Numbered from the stretch's first letter, positions 9,707 through 22,210 are shown. The stretch is 64,000 nt of DNA from an uncultured Ectothiorhodospiraceae bacterium (GCA_913057145.1 CAJXNJ010000001.1:62001-126000), one strand, 5' to 3'. Notes: generated by a model from the sequence alone, not told the origin. Numbers and translations: made by a program.

Positions 9707-10858
9707 ATGGCCTTGCGCCGAATCATCCGTTTTCTGCTGAGTTACGTCCTGGTCGGGCTGATCGTCGCCCTGGCGATCGTCTGGCTCGCGCCCGGATTGA
9801 TTCAGACAACGGAGCGTTCAGTGGCCCCTGAAATGGTACTCCCACCGCTTATTGGCACGGAAAACCCCTACCCGTTCTCCTATGCCGATGCCGTGAATAA
9901 AGCCGCTCCTTCGGTGGTCAACATCTACACCGCCACGCGTGATCCGGACCCGCGCAACGCCTTCCTTGATGGGCCTTCCTTTGACGAGCTTTTCGGCGAG
10001 CGGCCGGAGACCACCGAAGCACCACTTGGCACCTCACTCGGCTCCGGTGTTCTGGTCAGTGCCGAGGGGCATCTGCTCACCAACCACCATGTCATTCGCG
10101 GTGCCGAACGCATTCAGGTCCTGCTCGCCGATGGGCGCACGGCCCCGGCCGATGTGGTGGGGACCGACCCCGAATCCGATCTCGCCGTGCTACAGGTTGC
10201 CGGCAGCGTGCTGCCGCATATCACGCTGGCCGCGTCCGACGGCCTGCAGGTCGGCGATGTCGTCTTTGCCATCGGCAACCCCTTTGGTGTTGGACAGACC
10301 GTCACCCAGGGCATCATCAGCGCACTCGGACGCAGCGAGCTCGGATTGGCCACGTTTGAAAACTTCATTCAAACCGATGCAGCCATCAATCCAGGCAACT
10401 CGGGCGGTGCGTTGATCAACGCCCGGGGCGAGGTCATCGGGATCAACACGGCCATTTTCAGTCAGACAGGCGGTGCCACCGGTATCGGCTTTGCCATTCC
10501 CGGCAATCTGGCACAGGCGGTGCTGAGCGATATTATCGAACACGGCCGGGTCATCCGTGGGTGGATCGGGGTTCAGGTCCTCAACGACGGGAGCCCCGGG
10601 GCGCTGGTGGGTGATCTCCTGCCCGGCGGGCCCGCCGACCGTGCCGGCTTGCAGCCCGGTGATCGGATCCTGGCGATGAATGGAGAGCCGATCATCTCCG
10701 TGCGCGGGCTGCTTGACCGGGTTACCCGACGCAGTCCCGGCGAGACCATTGAACTCACCGGAGAACGTGCTGCGAGCTCGGTGCAATGGCAGGTCATGAT
10801 TGCCGAGCGACCCACCAATCTCGAGCCAGTTGGCCCGCAGCAACCCCCGCTACGCTGA
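9707..10858 (+). CDS. degS: DegS-type membrane-anchored serine protease
   Basis: A 383-residue HtrA-family protease. It has one N-terminal transmembrane helix (residues 6-29, no cleavage site), a trypsin-like domain with catalytic His in [10 protein letters not shown], Asp in ESDLAVL and Ser in NPGNSGGAL, and a single C-terminal PDZ domain (RGWIGVQV to about 350). One PDZ plus a membrane anchor is the DegS/AlgW layout rather than the two-PDZ DegP/DegQ one. DegS senses misfolded outer-membrane protein C-termini and cuts the anti-sigma factor RseA, starting the sigmaE response. The 3' end overlaps convergent hisD by 9 bases. Distinguishing DegS from AlgW is only naming. Confidence 0.9.
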   Translation: MALRRIIRFLLSYVLVGLIVALAIVWLAPGLIQTTERSVAPEMVLPPLIGTENPYPFSYADAVNKAAPSVVNIYTATRDPDPRNAFLDGPSFDELFGERPETTEAPLGTSLGSGVLVSAEGHLLTNHHVIRGAERIQVLLADGRTAPADVVGTDPESDLAVLQVAGSVLPHITLAASDGLQVGDVVFAIGNPFGVGQTVTQGIISALGRSELGLATFENFIQTDAAINPGNSGGALINARGEVIGINTAIFSQTGGATGIGFAIPGNLAQAVLSDIIEHGRVIRGWIGVQVLNDGSPGALVGDLLPGGPADRAGLQPGDRILAMNGEPIISVRGLLDRVTRRSPGETIELTGERAASSVQWQVMIAERPTNLEPVGPQQPPLR

Positions 10859-12175
10859 GGCGTCGCCGTTGGTTTCAGCCTGATAGCGGTATTCCGCCGA
10901 CCGCGCGTGTGCTGTCAGGCCCTCTGCCCGTGCCAGCCGCGAGGCCACCGGGCCCAGCGCACCCGCCCCCTCTACCGAGCAGCCAACAATGCTGGTCGAT
11001 TTGCAGAAGTCCATGACACCCAGCGGTGAAGCGAACCTCGCCGTCCGCGATGTCGGCAGGACATGGCTGGGCCCGGCGCAGTAATCGCCGAGGGCCTCAG
11101 GGGTGTAGCGCCCGAGGAAAATCGCACCGGCATGGTGAATGGATTCCGCCAGTCGCTCCGGCTCCACAACGGAGAGCTCCAGATGCTCCGGGGCAATGGT
11201 GTTGGTGATATCCGCCGCCTCGGCCAGGTCCCGGACACAAATCAGGGCACCACGACGCGCCAGCGAGGCACGGATAATCTCGGAGCGCTCCATCTCCGGG
11301 AGCAGACGCTCCATGGCTGCCTGCACGTCATCGAGATAGCGCGCCTCCGGGCAGATCAGCAATGCCCGGGCATCCTCATCATGTTCGGCCTGTGAGAAAA
11401 GATCCATGGCAATCCATTCCGGATCGGTCTGCCCGTCGCAGACAATCAGTATCTCGGAGGGGCCGGCGACCATATCGATACCGACATGGCCGAAAACCCG
11501 GCGCTTGGCTTCGGCGACGTAGGCATTGCCCGGACCTACGATTTTGTCCACCGCCGGCACGGTATCCGTGCCGAAAGCAAGCGCGGCAACCGCCTGAGCG
11601 CCGCCGAGCAGAAACAGCCGGTCAACACCGGCCAAGGCGGCCGCGGCAAGCACCATGGGCGCGATTTCTCCGCCCGGAGCCGGTGCCACCATGATGATTT
11701 CATCGACACCGGCGACCCGCGCCGGAATGGCATTCATCAATACCGATGAGGGATAGGCAGCCTTGCCGCCAGGCACATAGATCCCCACGCGCTCAAGCGG
11801 GCGGATTTTCTGCCCGAGGCGGGTGCCGTCGGCCTCGGTATGCTCCCAGTCGGCCGGGCGCTGATGCAGGTGATATTCCCGAATCCGCGCCGCCGCCGTC
11901 TCCAGGGCTTCGCGATCGGCGGCCGCCAGACCGGCGAGTGCTTCCTGCCAGCGCTGGGCCGGGACCTCAAGCTCGGCAGCTGCCGACACGGTGAGGCCAT
12001 CAAATCTGGCGGTGAGTTCGCACAGGGCCGCATCACCGCGGGAGCGGACCGCCTGAATGATCTCGGCGACCGCGGTCTCAACACCATGGGTGGCCCCGTC
12101 ATCCCAGCTGGTCAACGCCTTGAGCTGATCGGCGAAATCCGGCTGGGTGGTACTCAGCCGTTGTATCTCGAGCAT
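10850..12175 (-). CDS. hisD: histidinol dehydrogenase
   Basis: A 441-residue NAD- and zinc-dependent enzyme that does the last two steps of histidine synthesis, histidinol to histidine. Visible motifs: [59 protein letters not shown], the catalytic-base/zinc region [15 protein letters not shown] and IAPEHLEL with the catalytic Glu-His. Length is normal. It follows hisG by only 5 bases and ends the long mla-murA-his run. hisC, which often follows hisD in other gammaproteobacteria, is absent because degS converges and overlaps. Confidence 0.97.
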   Translation of the reverse strand: MLEIQRLSTTQPDFADQLKALTSWDDGATHGVETAVAEIIQAVRSRGDAALCELTARFDGLTVSAAAELEVPAQRWQEALAGLAAADREALETAAARIREYHLHQRPADWEHTEADGTRLGQKIRPLERVGIYVPGGKAAYPSSVLMNAIPARVAGVDEIIMVAPAPGGEIAPMVLAAAALAGVDRLFLLGGAQAVAALAFGTDTVPAVDKIVGPGNAYVAEAKRRVFGHVGIDMVAGPSEILIVCDGQTDPEWIAMDLFSQAEHDEDARALLICPEARYLDDVQAAMERLLPEMERSEIIRASLARRGALICVRDLAEAADITNTIAPEHLELSVVEPERLAESIHHAGAIFLGRYTPEALGDYCAGPSHVLPTSRTARFASPLGVMDFCKSTSIVGCSVEGAGALGPVASRLARAEGLTAHARSAEYRYQAETNGDASA

Positions 12176-12180
12176 GTCGC

Positions 12181-14348
<2,168 letters not shown>

Positions 14349-14351
14349 TAC

Positions 14352-14696
14352 TCAGTCATCTCCATCGTCACGGGCAGTCAGCCCCAACAGTGTATCAACC
14401 CCGCTGATACGCGCGAGTCGAACGAGCCCGCTCGGGGCATTGCTTATGATCAATTCACCGCCGAGCGCCTTGAGCTGTCGCTGCCACTCCACAAGCAGAG
14501 CCAGACCGGCGCTGTCCACGGCCTCCAGCGAAGCAAGGTCCAGGCGCTGCCGCCCATGCTCTACAGGCAGGCCCGCCAGCAATCCGGTGACCGCGGGTGC
14601 TCTCAGCTCACCGCTCAGGGAGTAACCCTGTTGCGCATCGCCATTCAAACTTGCCATCGGCTGTTCCCCATCGGCTTGCCCGGCGGCCGCACTCAA
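14352..14696 (-). CDS. mlaB: MlaB, STAS-domain subunit of the Mla lipid transporter
   Basis: A small STAS-domain protein that binds and stabilises the MlaF ATPase. Strand-helix core LDLASLEAVDSAGLALLVEWQRQLKALGGELIISN is characteristic, with the DSAGL segment replacing the DTGGL of E. coli. Two starts are possible: TTG 14696, overlapping the mlaD stop by 4 bases (114 residues), or ATG 14657 preceded by GGGGA (101 residues, closer to the 97 of E. coli). I kept the longer form. It follows mlaD directly, leaving no space for mlaC, which sits between them in E. coli. Confidence 0.88.
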   Translation of the reverse strand: MSAAAGQADGEQPMASLNGDAQQGYSLSGELRAPAVTGLLAGLPVEHGRQRLDLASLEAVDSAGLALLVEWQRQLKALGGELIISNAPSGLVRLARISGVDTLLGLTARDDGDD

Positions 14697-15163
14697 TCCT
14701 CACCACCGGCTGACTGGTTGTAGAGGAACTGCCCGACAATATCCTCCAGCACCAGCGCTGAACGGGTCAGCGTAATTTCATCGCCTTCCGCCAGAGAGTC
14801 CGGCATGCCACCGGGTTCCAGCGAGACATACTGCTCGCCAAGGAGGCCCGAGGTGCGGATACTCGCCGCCGTATCGCTTGGCAGATCGTTGAACTGCCGA
14901 TCGATATTCAGGGTGACACGGGCTTCGAATCGCGCGGCATCCAACGTAATGGCCTCCACCCGGCCGATCTGCACCCCGCCAAGATTGACCGGGGCGCGCT
15001 CACGCAGCCCGCCGACATTCTGGAAGTAAGCGTAGACATTGTAGCCATCGGCGCGCTGAAAAGCGGTGATGTTGCTCACCTGCATGGCAAGCACAAACAG
15101 GGCGGCAAGCCCGGCTGCGACAAAAGCGCCAACCGTGATTTCCATCGAACGAGAATTCTCCAA
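14693..15163 (-). CDS. mlaD: MlaD, MCE-domain lipid-binding protein
   Basis: A 156-residue inner-membrane protein with an N-terminal anchor (residues 7-27) and one MCE domain in the periplasm. Typical pieces are YNVYAYFQNVGGLRERAPVNLGGVQIGRVEAI, then SDTAASIRTSGLLGEQYVSLEPGG and the C-terminal hydrophobic SALVLEDIVGQFLY that lines the central channel of the hexamer. It carries phospholipid between the MlaFE core and the periplasm. It lies 14 bases after mlaE. Confidence 0.96.
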   Translation of the reverse strand: MENSRSMEITVGAFVAAGLAALFVLAMQVSNITAFQRADGYNVYAYFQNVGGLRERAPVNLGGVQIGRVEAITLDAARFEARVTLNIDRQFNDLPSDTAASIRTSGLLGEQYVSLEPGGMPDSLAEGDEITLTRSALVLEDIVGQFLYNQSAGGED

Positions 15164-15177
15164 CTGGACTTCCTCCC

Positions 15178-15954
15178 TTAATCGAACATCAACGCGGTGA
15201 GGACAAAATCAAGCCCCAGCACCACCAGCGATGTCACCACCACGGTCCGTGTTGTCGCCCGACTCACGCCATGTGAGGTCGGCAGACAATCATACCCGTT
15301 GAACACCGCAATCCAGCCTGCAGCGAGGCCAAAGAGCACACTTTTAATCAAACCATTGAGCACATCATCAACGAAGCTCACCTGCGCCTGCATCTGCGAC
15401 CAGAATGACCCCCCGTCAATTCCCAGCATGGCGGTGCCGACCAGATAAGCACCGATAATGCCCAGCAGGGTGAAGATCATCGCCAGCAGCGGCAGAGAGA
15501 TGAGTGCAGCGAACAGACGCGGCGCACAGATACGCCGTTCCGGGTCAACCGCCATCATCTCCATGCCCGAGAGCTGCTCGGTTGCCTTCATCAGCCCGAT
15601 CTCGGCGGTGAGCGCCGAACCGGCGCGGCCGGCGAAAAGCAGCGCCGTAACCACCGGACCCAACTCCCGCGTCAGCGACAGCGCCACCAGCACGCCCAGA
15701 GACTGCTCAGCACCAAAGTCGACCAGGGTGTAATACCCCTGCAGGCCGAGGACCATGCCGACGAAGAGCCCAGAGACGAGGATAATGACGAGCGTCAGCA
15801 CACCGACCGAATAGATCTCGCGCAGCAAAAGCCCGGGGCGTCGCAGCATCTCGCCGACGCCGAGCAGGACGCGCAGGAAGAACAGGGTTGCCCGACCGAG
15901 CGTTGCGAGTACGGCCAGCGTACTGGCGCCCATGCGCTGCAATACGGCTGTCAT
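15178..15954 (-). CDS. mlaE: MlaE, permease subunit of the Mla lipid transporter
   Basis: A 258-residue integral membrane permease of the MlaE/TTG2B family with five to six hydrophobic segments. It has the family signature in the middle: [47 protein letters not shown], the coupling region that contacts MlaF. It forms the homodimeric core of the ABC transporter that maintains outer-membrane lipid asymmetry. The start overlaps the mlaF stop by 4 bases. Confidence 0.97.
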   Translation of the reverse strand: MTAVLQRMGASTLAVLATLGRATLFFLRVLLGVGEMLRRPGLLLREIYSVGVLTLVIILVSGLFVGMVLGLQGYYTLVDFGAEQSLGVLVALSLTRELGPVVTALLFAGRAGSALTAEIGLMKATEQLSGMEMMAVDPERRICAPRLFAALISLPLLAMIFTLLGIIGAYLVGTAMLGIDGGSFWSQMQAQVSFVDDVLNGLIKSVLFGLAAGWIAVFNGYDCLPTSHGVSRATTRTVVVTSLVVLGLDFVLTALMFD

Positions 15955-16778
15955 GACCGCCCCATGCCAAGGTCATCCGCCATGGACGGCGCCCGGTAAT
16001 GAAACGGCACCGGCCCGTCTGGCAGCGCCTGAATAAACTGTTTGACCCAGTCTGACTGACTGCTGCGCAGGGCCTCCGGCGTCCCGGATTCAACCACCTG
16101 GCCTTCGGAGATGACATAGGCCCGGTCGGCGATACTGAGGGTCTCATCAACATCATGCGAGACGATGATGCTGGTTAGGCCCAGGGCATCGTTGAGCTGA
16201 CGGATCACCTGCATGAGCGCGCCCATGGAGATGGGATCCTGACCGGCGAAGGGTTCGTCATAGAGCATGAGCTCCGGGTCGAGGGCCAGTGCCCGGGCGA
16301 GCGAGACCCGACGCGCCATCCCCCCGGAGAGCTCAGCGGGGTAGAGATCGCGGGCGCCCCGCAGACCCACCGCCTGGAGCTTCATCAAGACGATGCTGCG
16401 GATCAGCGTCTCGGGCAGATCCGTGTGTTCCCGCAGCGGGAAGGCCACGTTGTCAAAGCAGGTCATATCGGTAAACAGGGCACCGCTTTGGAACAGAACG
16501 CCCATCCGCCGCCGCAACCGATAGAGCGCGCGGCGGCGCAGATCCCCCACCGATTCGCCAGCCACCCGGACCTCACCGGACTGGGCGCGCAGCTGCCCAC
16601 CGATCAATCGCAACAGGGTGGTCTTGCCGGTGCCGCTCGGGCCCATGATGGCCACCACTTCCCCGCGCCGGACGCTCAGGTCAATGCCATCGAACAAACG
16701 CCGCCCACCGCGGCTGAAAACCAGCCCGCGAATGTCAATCAGCGGGTTTTCATCAACACTGGACTGGGATGGCGACAT
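15951..16778 (-). CDS. mlaF: MlaF, ATPase subunit of the Mla lipid transporter
   Basis: A 275-residue ABC ATPase. Walker A is GPSGTGKTT, the signature is LSGGMARR, and Walker B is [13 protein letters not shown] with a switch histidine in IIVSHDVDE. The chosen ATG 16778 gives a normal length; a longer frame to 16985 would add about 69 residues without homology-like character. It energises phospholipid movement by MlaE and MlaD. First gene of the leftward mlaFEDB-ibaG-murA-hisGD run and divergent from the cation exchanger gene. Confidence 0.96.
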   Translation of the reverse strand: MSPSQSSVDENPLIDIRGLVFSRGGRRLFDGIDLSVRRGEVVAIMGPSGTGKTTLLRLIGGQLRAQSGEVRVAGESVGDLRRRALYRLRRRMGVLFQSGALFTDMTCFDNVAFPLREHTDLPETLIRSIVLMKLQAVGLRGARDLYPAELSGGMARRVSLARALALDPELMLYDEPFAGQDPISMGALMQVIRQLNDALGLTSIIVSHDVDETLSIADRAYVISEGQVVESGTPEALRSSQSDWVKQFIQALPDGPVPFHYRAPSMADDLGMGRS

Positions 16779-16893
16779 GCGTTCCGACTGCTTGCCCGGG
16801 GGCTGACTGAATAAGGCTGCGAGTATCCGACAAGGCATAAGGCCGGTCAAATGGGGTATGGTGCCGCTTTCGCCGGCAATGCTGCGACCGACC

Positions 16894-17868
16894 ATGAACC
16901 TCCTAGTGCTGATTGCCCTGATTCTGATTGGCTTCATCGCCCTTGCCTGGAGCGCGGAGCGCTTTGTCGAGGGCGCATCGGCCACTGCGCGTCACCTGGG
17001 TGTCTCGCCGTTGCTCATTGGCCTGACGGTGGTGGGCATTGGTACCTCACTGCCGGAGATGCTGGTCTCCGGTATCGCGGCGTTGAACGGCAACCCGGGA
17101 CTGGCCCTCGGTAATGCACTGGGATCGAATGTCGCCAATGTCGGACTGATTCTCGGGGTGACTGCACTGATCTCGCCGCTTGCCATGCGCTCCGGGCTGT
17201 TGCGACGGGAATTCCCGCTGCTGATGATCGTGGTGGTGGCCACCGGTGGTCTGCTGATTGATGCCACACTGACGAGACTGGAGGGTTTTGTTCTGCTGGC
17301 CGGCCTGGTCGCGGTGCTCGCCTGGATGGGCTATCAATCGAGCCGCCCGGCCGCGAAGGACGACATCATTGCCCGCGAAGTCGAAGCGGCCATTCCGCCG
17401 GACATGCCGCAACAGCGCGCGACCCTCTGGATGCTGCTCGGTCTGGTCATTCTAATCGCAAGCTCGCGACTGCTGGTCTGGTCCGCCGTGGCGCTGGCGA
17501 CACAGCTTGGGGTGAGCGATCTGATCATCGGCCTGACCATTGTTGCCGTCGGCACCAGCCTGCCCGAGCTGGCCGCTTCAATCGCCAGCGCCAGACGAGG
17601 CGAAGACGAGCTGGCGATTGGCAACATCATTGGCTCCAACCTTTTCAACCTGCTCGCCGTGCTCGGTATTGCCGCTGCCATCGCGCCATTTTCGGTGGCG
17701 GGGGTGAGTCTTGCGCGTGACTACGGCATTATGACGGCGTTCATGCTCGCGATTGCCGTCATCGGCTTTGTCGTCGGCAGACGCGGGCATCTCGGACGTC
17801 TGGAGGGCGGCCTGCTGCTCACCGGGTTCGTAAGCTACCAGGTATTGCTGTTTGTAATGGGACGCTAA
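16894..17868 (+). CDS. yrbG: calcium/sodium antiporter (CaCA family, YrbG-like)
   Basis: A 324-residue, ten-helix membrane exchanger made of two inverted halves. Both alpha repeats are intact: GLTVVGIGTSLPEMLVSGIAALNGNPGLALGNALGSNVANVG near residues 37-75 and GLTIVAVGTSLPELAASIASARRGEDELAIGNIIGSNLFNLL near 212-255, with the acidic cation ligands in each. Start ATG 16894 (MNLLVLIALILIG) matches the YrbG N-terminus; an upstream GTG at 16858 adds a non-hydrophobic leader. No clear ribosome site is seen. Placed before kdsD as in E. coli, with TAATG overlap. Confidence 0.94.
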   Translation: MNLLVLIALILIGFIALAWSAERFVEGASATARHLGVSPLLIGLTVVGIGTSLPEMLVSGIAALNGNPGLALGNALGSNVANVGLILGVTALISPLAMRSGLLRREFPLLMIVVVATGGLLIDATLTRLEGFVLLAGLVAVLAWMGYQSSRPAAKDDIIAREVEAAIPPDMPQQRATLWMLLGLVILIASSRLLVWSAVALATQLGVSDLIIGLTIVAVGTSLPELAASIASARRGEDELAIGNIIGSNLFNLLAVLGIAAAIAPFSVAGVSLARDYGIMTAFMLAIAVIGFVVGRRGHLGRLEGGLLLTGFVSYQVLLFVMGR

Positions 17869-18857
17869 TGGCAGAGCACAAACCCCTCAACGACAAGGAT
17901 CTCTGCCAGCTCGGCCGGGCCGTCGTTGAAACTGAAGCGGCAGCGGTGAATGCCCTGGCCGCCCGCATGGATGAACACTTCGCCCGCGCCTGCCGAGACC
18001 TGCTTGCCTGCGAGGGCCGTGTCGTGGTCACGGGCATGGGCAAATCCGGGCATATCGCCGGCAAGCTTGCTGCGACACTGGCCAGCACCGGCACTCCGGC
18101 ATTTTATGTACACCCGGGTGAAGCCAGTCATGGCGACCTGGGAATGATCTCCCGCGGGGACACGCTGATTGCGCTGTCCAATTCAGGAGAGACCGAGGAA
18201 ATCAATCAGCTGCTCCCGCTGATCAAGCGTCGACAGATCCAATTGATCGCCATGACCGGTCGCGCTGACTCAACACTGGCAACGGCCGCTGATGTGCATC
18301 TGGATGTCAGTGTCGATGCCGAAGCCTGTCCGCTGGGTCTTGCGCCAACGGCGAGTACGACCGCAGCGCTTGCCATGGGTGATGCACTGGCGGTCGCGTT
18401 GCTGGATGCCCGTGGCTTTACCGCCGAAGATTTTGCCCTCTCCCACCCCGGTGGCCGACTGGGCCGGCGGCTGCTGCTGCGCATTGATGATCTCATGCAC
18501 ACCGGCGAGGCCATCCCCCGTGTCGATGAGAAAACGCCACTCGCCGAGGCCCTGCTGGAGATGACGCGCAAAGGCCTTGGCATGACCGCCATTGTTGATG
18601 ATCACACGCGTGTCACCGGCATTTTCACCGACGGCGACCTGCGTCGGGCTCTGGATAAGGCCATCGATGTTCACACGACACCGGTCAGCGCGGTAATGAC
18701 GCCATCACCACAGTGCATCCAACCCGGTCTGCTTGCCGCCGAGGCGCTGGCAATGATGGAACAGCACAGCATCAATGCGCTTCTGGTCACCGATGCGGAC
18801 CAACAGGTTGTTGGTGCCTTGAACATGCACGATTTACTACGCGCCGGAGTCGTCTGA
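17868..18857 (+). CDS. kdsD: D-arabinose 5-phosphate isomerase KdsD
   Basis: A 329-residue enzyme that converts ribulose 5-phosphate to arabinose 5-phosphate, the first step towards the LPS sugar Kdo. The SIS domain (about 35-185) has GMGKSGHIAGKLAATLASTGTPAFYVHPGEASHGDLG and ALSNSGETEEI; two CBS domains follow (about 205-329). The catalytic His of the ALSHPGGRLG segment is kept. Starts on the last base of the exchanger stop. In E. coli kdsC, the Kdo-8-phosphate phosphatase gene, comes next; here lptC follows after 3 bases, so kdsC is missing from its usual slot. Confidence 0.96.
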   Translation: MAEHKPLNDKDLCQLGRAVVETEAAAVNALAARMDEHFARACRDLLACEGRVVVTGMGKSGHIAGKLAATLASTGTPAFYVHPGEASHGDLGMISRGDTLIALSNSGETEEINQLLPLIKRRQIQLIAMTGRADSTLATAADVHLDVSVDAEACPLGLAPTASTTAALAMGDALAVALLDARGFTAEDFALSHPGGRLGRRLLLRIDDLMHTGEAIPRVDEKTPLAEALLEMTRKGLGMTAIVDDHTRVTGIFTDGDLRRALDKAIDVHTTPVSAVMTPSPQCIQPGLLAAEALAMMEQHSINALLVTDADQQVVGALNMHDLLRAGVV

Positions 18858-18860
18858 CCG

Positions 18861-19421
18861 ATGCAACGGCGACTCGGTGTCGGACTGGCCCTGCTGCTGA
18901 TACTCGGTGGCCTGATGCTCTGGCGCTGGAGTCAGCAGCCACCTGCGCCCTCACCCGAGCCATCCAACAGCGGCTTGACCATGACCGCCTATGCCCGGGA
19001 TGTGCAACTCATGGCCACCGATGAACAGGGCCGCGAGGCCTGGCGGGTGAGCGCACCGGCTGCCCGTTATTTCCAGGCAAGCGACCTCTGGCAACTGGAC
19101 TCTCCGACCTGGTTGATTCAGACCGAACAGGGAACACCCTGGTACGGTCGGGCCGATCAGGCGCGCAGCTGGGATAATGAGCAGCAGGCACGGCTCACGG
19201 GCAATGTTCGACTGCATCAACGCCATCCAGAGGGTGACACCGTCATGACCACCGACTGGATCGACATGCAATTGCCGCAGCGCTACGCCGAGACAACGGC
19301 AGCGGTGAGCCTGGACTCGCCAAGCTATCGCATCAATGCGCTGGGCGCCCGCGCCTGGCTCGCCGAAGAGCGCATCGAACTCACCGACAATGCCAGAGGC
19401 CGTTATGAAGCCAGCAACTGA
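18861..19421 (+). CDS. lptC: LPS export protein LptC
   Basis: A 186-residue bitopic protein of the LPS bridge: one N-terminal transmembrane helix (residues 4-22, LGVGLALLLILGGLMLWRW) and a periplasmic beta-jellyroll domain that takes LPS from LptBFG and passes it to LptA. Sequence identity of LptC is always low; the call rests on size, topology, the ending [10 protein letters not shown] and position between kdsD and lptA. Overlaps lptA by 17 bases. Confidence 0.92.
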   Translation: MQRRLGVGLALLLILGGLMLWRWSQQPPAPSPEPSNSGLTMTAYARDVQLMATDEQGREAWRVSAPAARYFQASDLWQLDSPTWLIQTEQGTPWYGRADQARSWDNEQQARLTGNVRLHQRHPEGDTVMTTDWIDMQLPQRYAETTAAVSLDSPSYRINALGARAWLAEERIELTDNARGRYEASN

Positions 19422-19935
19422 TCATCCCGCCCCGCGTATCGCACTGGCGCTCCTGCTGCTCGGGACAGTCGGCCTCACCACCGCACAGGAGACCACCGAG
19501 GCACCGGCACCGCCCGTGGAGCTCAGCGCTGACACCGCCGAAGTCAATGACGCCACCGGGGTCAGCATTTACCGGGGCAATGTCATTCTGACCCGAGGCC
19601 GCATGGAGATCATCGGCGCTGTCATGACCGTCACCACCGATGAAAATCGAGAACTTGAGCGCATCGTGGTGGAGGGCAGCCCGGCCCGCTATACCGAAAC
19701 GCTGCCCGATGCACCCACCCGACAGGCTGAAGCACCGCGTATGGAATACTATGCCAGCGGGCCGGAGCGCATCATCCTGCTCGAGGGCGGGCGTCTGTGG
19801 CAGGGGGATAACGAGGTTCTGGGCGAGACAATCACACACTACCCGGCTGAGCAGCGCACCATCGCCGAAGGCGGCCAGGCCGAGGGCGGGCGGGTGAATG
19901 TCACAGTCTATCCGGACTCGGACGAATCGCCATGA
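19405..19935 (+). CDS. lptA: periplasmic LPS-bridge protein LptA
   Basis: A 176-residue OstA-fold protein. Signal peptide to about residue 28 (ending LTTAQ), then the beta-jellyroll with [28 protein letters not shown] and [25 protein letters not shown]. LptA monomers stack to form the bridge carrying LPS across the periplasm to LptD (present at 59362). ATG 19405 gives a proper signal sequence; it lies within the 3' end of lptC, which suggests coupled translation. It overlaps lptB by 4 bases. Confidence 0.95.
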   Translation: MKPATDHPAPRIALALLLLGTVGLTTAQETTEAPAPPVELSADTAEVNDATGVSIYRGNVILTRGRMEIIGAVMTVTTDENRELERIVVEGSPARYTETLPDAPTRQAEAPRMEYYASGPERIILLEGGRLWQGDNEVLGETITHYPAEQRTIAEGGQAEGGRVNVTVYPDSDESP

Positions 19936-20663
19936 GCCAAAGCCTGCTGCGGGCCGAGGGCCTGTGCAAACGCTATCGTGGCCGCCGGGTGGTGGAGGAT
20001 GTCTCCATCAGCCTCGCCAGCGGTGAAATCGTCGGCCTGCTCGGGCCCAATGGTGCCGGCAAGACCACCAGCTTTTACATGATTGTCGGCCTGGTTCGTG
20101 CCGATGAGGGAGTGATCACGCTGGATGACCGCAACCTCACCCGGGCACCCATGCATGAACGGGCCCGCCTGGGGATTGGTTATCTACCGCAGGAAGCATC
20201 GGTTTTCCGCCGTCTGTCGGTGGAAGACAATCTACTGGCCGTCCTGGAGACGCGAGCCGGACTCAGTCGAGAGGCGCGTCGGCATCAGGCCGACTCACTC
20301 ATGGAAGAATTCGGTATTGCCCACCTGAGGACACAATCCGGCGTCAGCCTCTCCGGTGGAGAACGCCGACGGGTTGAAATTGCGCGGGCGCTGGCGGCCG
20401 AGCCGCAGTTCATTCTCCTCGATGAACCTTTCGCCGGTGTCGACCCGATCTCCGTGGGTGAGATCAAGACCATTGTCCGACACCTCGCCGGCCGCGGCAT
20501 CGGTGTGCTGATCACCGATCACAATGTCAGAGAGACACTGGGCCTGGTTGACCGCGCCAGCATCCTCAATGAAGGCCGGGTCATTGTTGAAGGCGACGCC
20601 GAGGCGATTCTGGCTGATCCTCAGGTGCGCGCGGTTTATCTCGGCGAGGACTTCAGACTCTAG
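19932..20663 (+). CDS. lptB: LPS export ABC ATPase LptB
   Basis: A 243-residue ABC ATPase with Walker [11 protein letters not shown]-loop region [19 protein letters not shown], signature LSGGERRR and Walker [14 protein letters not shown]. It powers LPS extraction through LptFG. The ending [12 protein letters not shown] is the conserved LptB C-terminus needed for function. Overlap ATGA with lptA; rpoN follows after 61 bases, the same order as in E. coli. Confidence 0.98.
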   Translation: MSQSLLRAEGLCKRYRGRRVVEDVSISLASGEIVGLLGPNGAGKTTSFYMIVGLVRADEGVITLDDRNLTRAPMHERARLGIGYLPQEASVFRRLSVEDNLLAVLETRAGLSREARRHQADSLMEEFGIAHLRTQSGVSLSGGERRRVEIARALAAEPQFILLDEPFAGVDPISVGEIKTIVRHLAGRGIGVLITDHNVRETLGLVDRASILNEGRVIVEGDAEAILADPQVRAVYLGEDFRL

Positions 20664-20724
20664 TGCTGGCCAGTCATCCACCCACAGGGTTACTCTGGGC
20701 GCAAGGCAGATCGCATAGACAACG

Positions 20725-22188
20725 ATGAAGCAGTCCTTACAGCTCCGAGTCGGGCAACAATTGACCATGACGCCACAGCTGCAGCAGGCCATACGTCTGC
20801 TGCAGCTGCCGGCGGCCGAGCTCAATCTCGAAATCCGGGAGGCCCTCGAGTCCAATCTCATGCTGGAGGTCGAGGAAGACGTGGAGGTCGCAGAGGACCA
20901 GGAAACGCCATCGATACAGGATACCGGCGTCATTGACCCATCGGAGACCACACTCGGCAGTGATGCGCAGGATGCAGTCAGGCTGGGGGAGGCCATCACG
21001 ATTGATGAGCGCTGGGACGAACCGGTCAATGGCATGACCAGTTACAGCGCCCCCGAGCCCGGCGCCATCAATGATCTGCTCGATAATCGCGCCGCCCCTG
21101 AAGCCTCGCTGCATGAGCATCTCAACTGGCAGATCGAACTCTCGGGCCTGAGTGAGAGCGACCAACGCATCGCCGAGCTGATTATCGACGCCATCAACGA
21201 TCAGGGCCGGCTCACCGAGAGCCCGGAAACCCTCGCCGCGGCACTCCCGGCTGATCTTGAAGCCGGTAGCGATGAGATTCGCGCGGTGCTGACCTTCATC
21301 CAACATCTCGATCCGCTGGGCGTGGCGGCCCGGGATGCCCGCGAAGCGCTGATGATTCAGGTCAGTGCCCTGCCGGAATCAACACCCGGCCGTGACGTTG
21401 CATACCGCATTATCGACCAGCATCTGGAGCTGCTCGGCCAGAGCGCCACGGCTGCACTCAAGCGCATGCTCGGTGTCAATCAGGATCTACTCGATACCGC
21501 CGTGGGCCTCATCCGCAGCCTCGACCCGCATCCGGGCTCAGGCTTCGGCGAAACCCGAACGGAATATGTCATCCCGGACTGTCTGGTACAGCGGGTGAAT
21601 GACCGCTGGGTGGTCGAGATCAATCCCGAGGCATCACCAAGGCTGCGCATTAATGATTATTACGCCGGGCTGGTCCGCCGCGGCGATCAAGGGGCGGACA
21701 ACAGCCTCATGCGCGAACATCTGCAGGAGGCCCGCTGGTTGATCAAAAGCCTGCAGTCCCGCAACGACACCTTGCGCAAAGTGGCCGAATGTATCGTGGA
21801 GCGGCAACAGGCCTTTCTGCAGCACGGTGAGGAAGCGATGCAACCGCTGGTTCTGCGGGAGGTTGCCGAAGCCATCGACATGCATGAGTCGACCGTCTCT
21901 CGAATCACCAGCCAGAAATACATGCACACCCCGCAGGGGACGCTGGAGTTCAAATTCTTCTTCTCCAGTCATGTGCCGACCGCCGATGGCGGCGAGTGCT
22001 CCGCCACGGCGATCCGCGCCCGCATCCGTCGGCTGGTGGCGGCAGAGGATCCGGCCCGGCCCTTGAGTGATGCCAAGCTGACCGACATTCTGCAGGAGCA
22101 GGGCATTCATGTTGCCCGACGCACTGTCGCCAAGTACCGGGAAGCGATGGGTATCGCCTCATCGACGGATCGCAGACGCCTGAGCTGA
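20725..22188 (+). CDS. rpoN: RNA polymerase sigma-54 factor RpoN
   Basis: A 487-residue sigma-54. The glutamine-rich activator-interacting N-terminus (MKQSLQLRVGQQLTMTPQLQQAIRLLQLP) is followed by a very acidic linker (residues 48-75), the core-binding region and helix-turn-helix, and the RpoN box ARRTVAKYREAMGI near residue 460 that reads the -24 element. All hallmarks are intact. Sigma-54 promoters need enhancer-binding activators; no -24/-12 promoter was recognised in the window. Next gene is ptsN, but hpf, normally between them, is missing. Confidence 0.98.
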   Translation: MKQSLQLRVGQQLTMTPQLQQAIRLLQLPAAELNLEIREALESNLMLEVEEDVEVAEDQETPSIQDTGVIDPSETTLGSDAQDAVRLGEAITIDERWDEPVNGMTSYSAPEPGAINDLLDNRAAPEASLHEHLNWQIELSGLSESDQRIAELIIDAINDQGRLTESPETLAAALPADLEAGSDEIRAVLTFIQHLDPLGVAARDAREALMIQVSALPESTPGRDVAYRIIDQHLELLGQSATAALKRMLGVNQDLLDTAVGLIRSLDPHPGSGFGETRTEYVIPDCLVQRVNDRWVVEINPEASPRLRINDYYAGLVRRGDQGADNSLMREHLQEARWLIKSLQSRNDTLRKVAECIVERQQAFLQHGEEAMQPLVLREVAEAIDMHESTVSRITSQKYMHTPQGTLEFKFFFSSHVPTADGGECSATAIRARIRRLVAAEDPARPLSDAKLTDILQEQGIHVARRTVAKYREAMGIASSTDRRRLS

Positions 22189-22210
22189 CAGGACGACATT
22201 GAGGACTAAC

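Noticed and set aside
20664..20724. Sigma-54 -24/-12 promoter in front of rpoN or elsewhere
   Set aside because: No GG-N10-GC element with the rest of the consensus was found in the intergenic regions checked.
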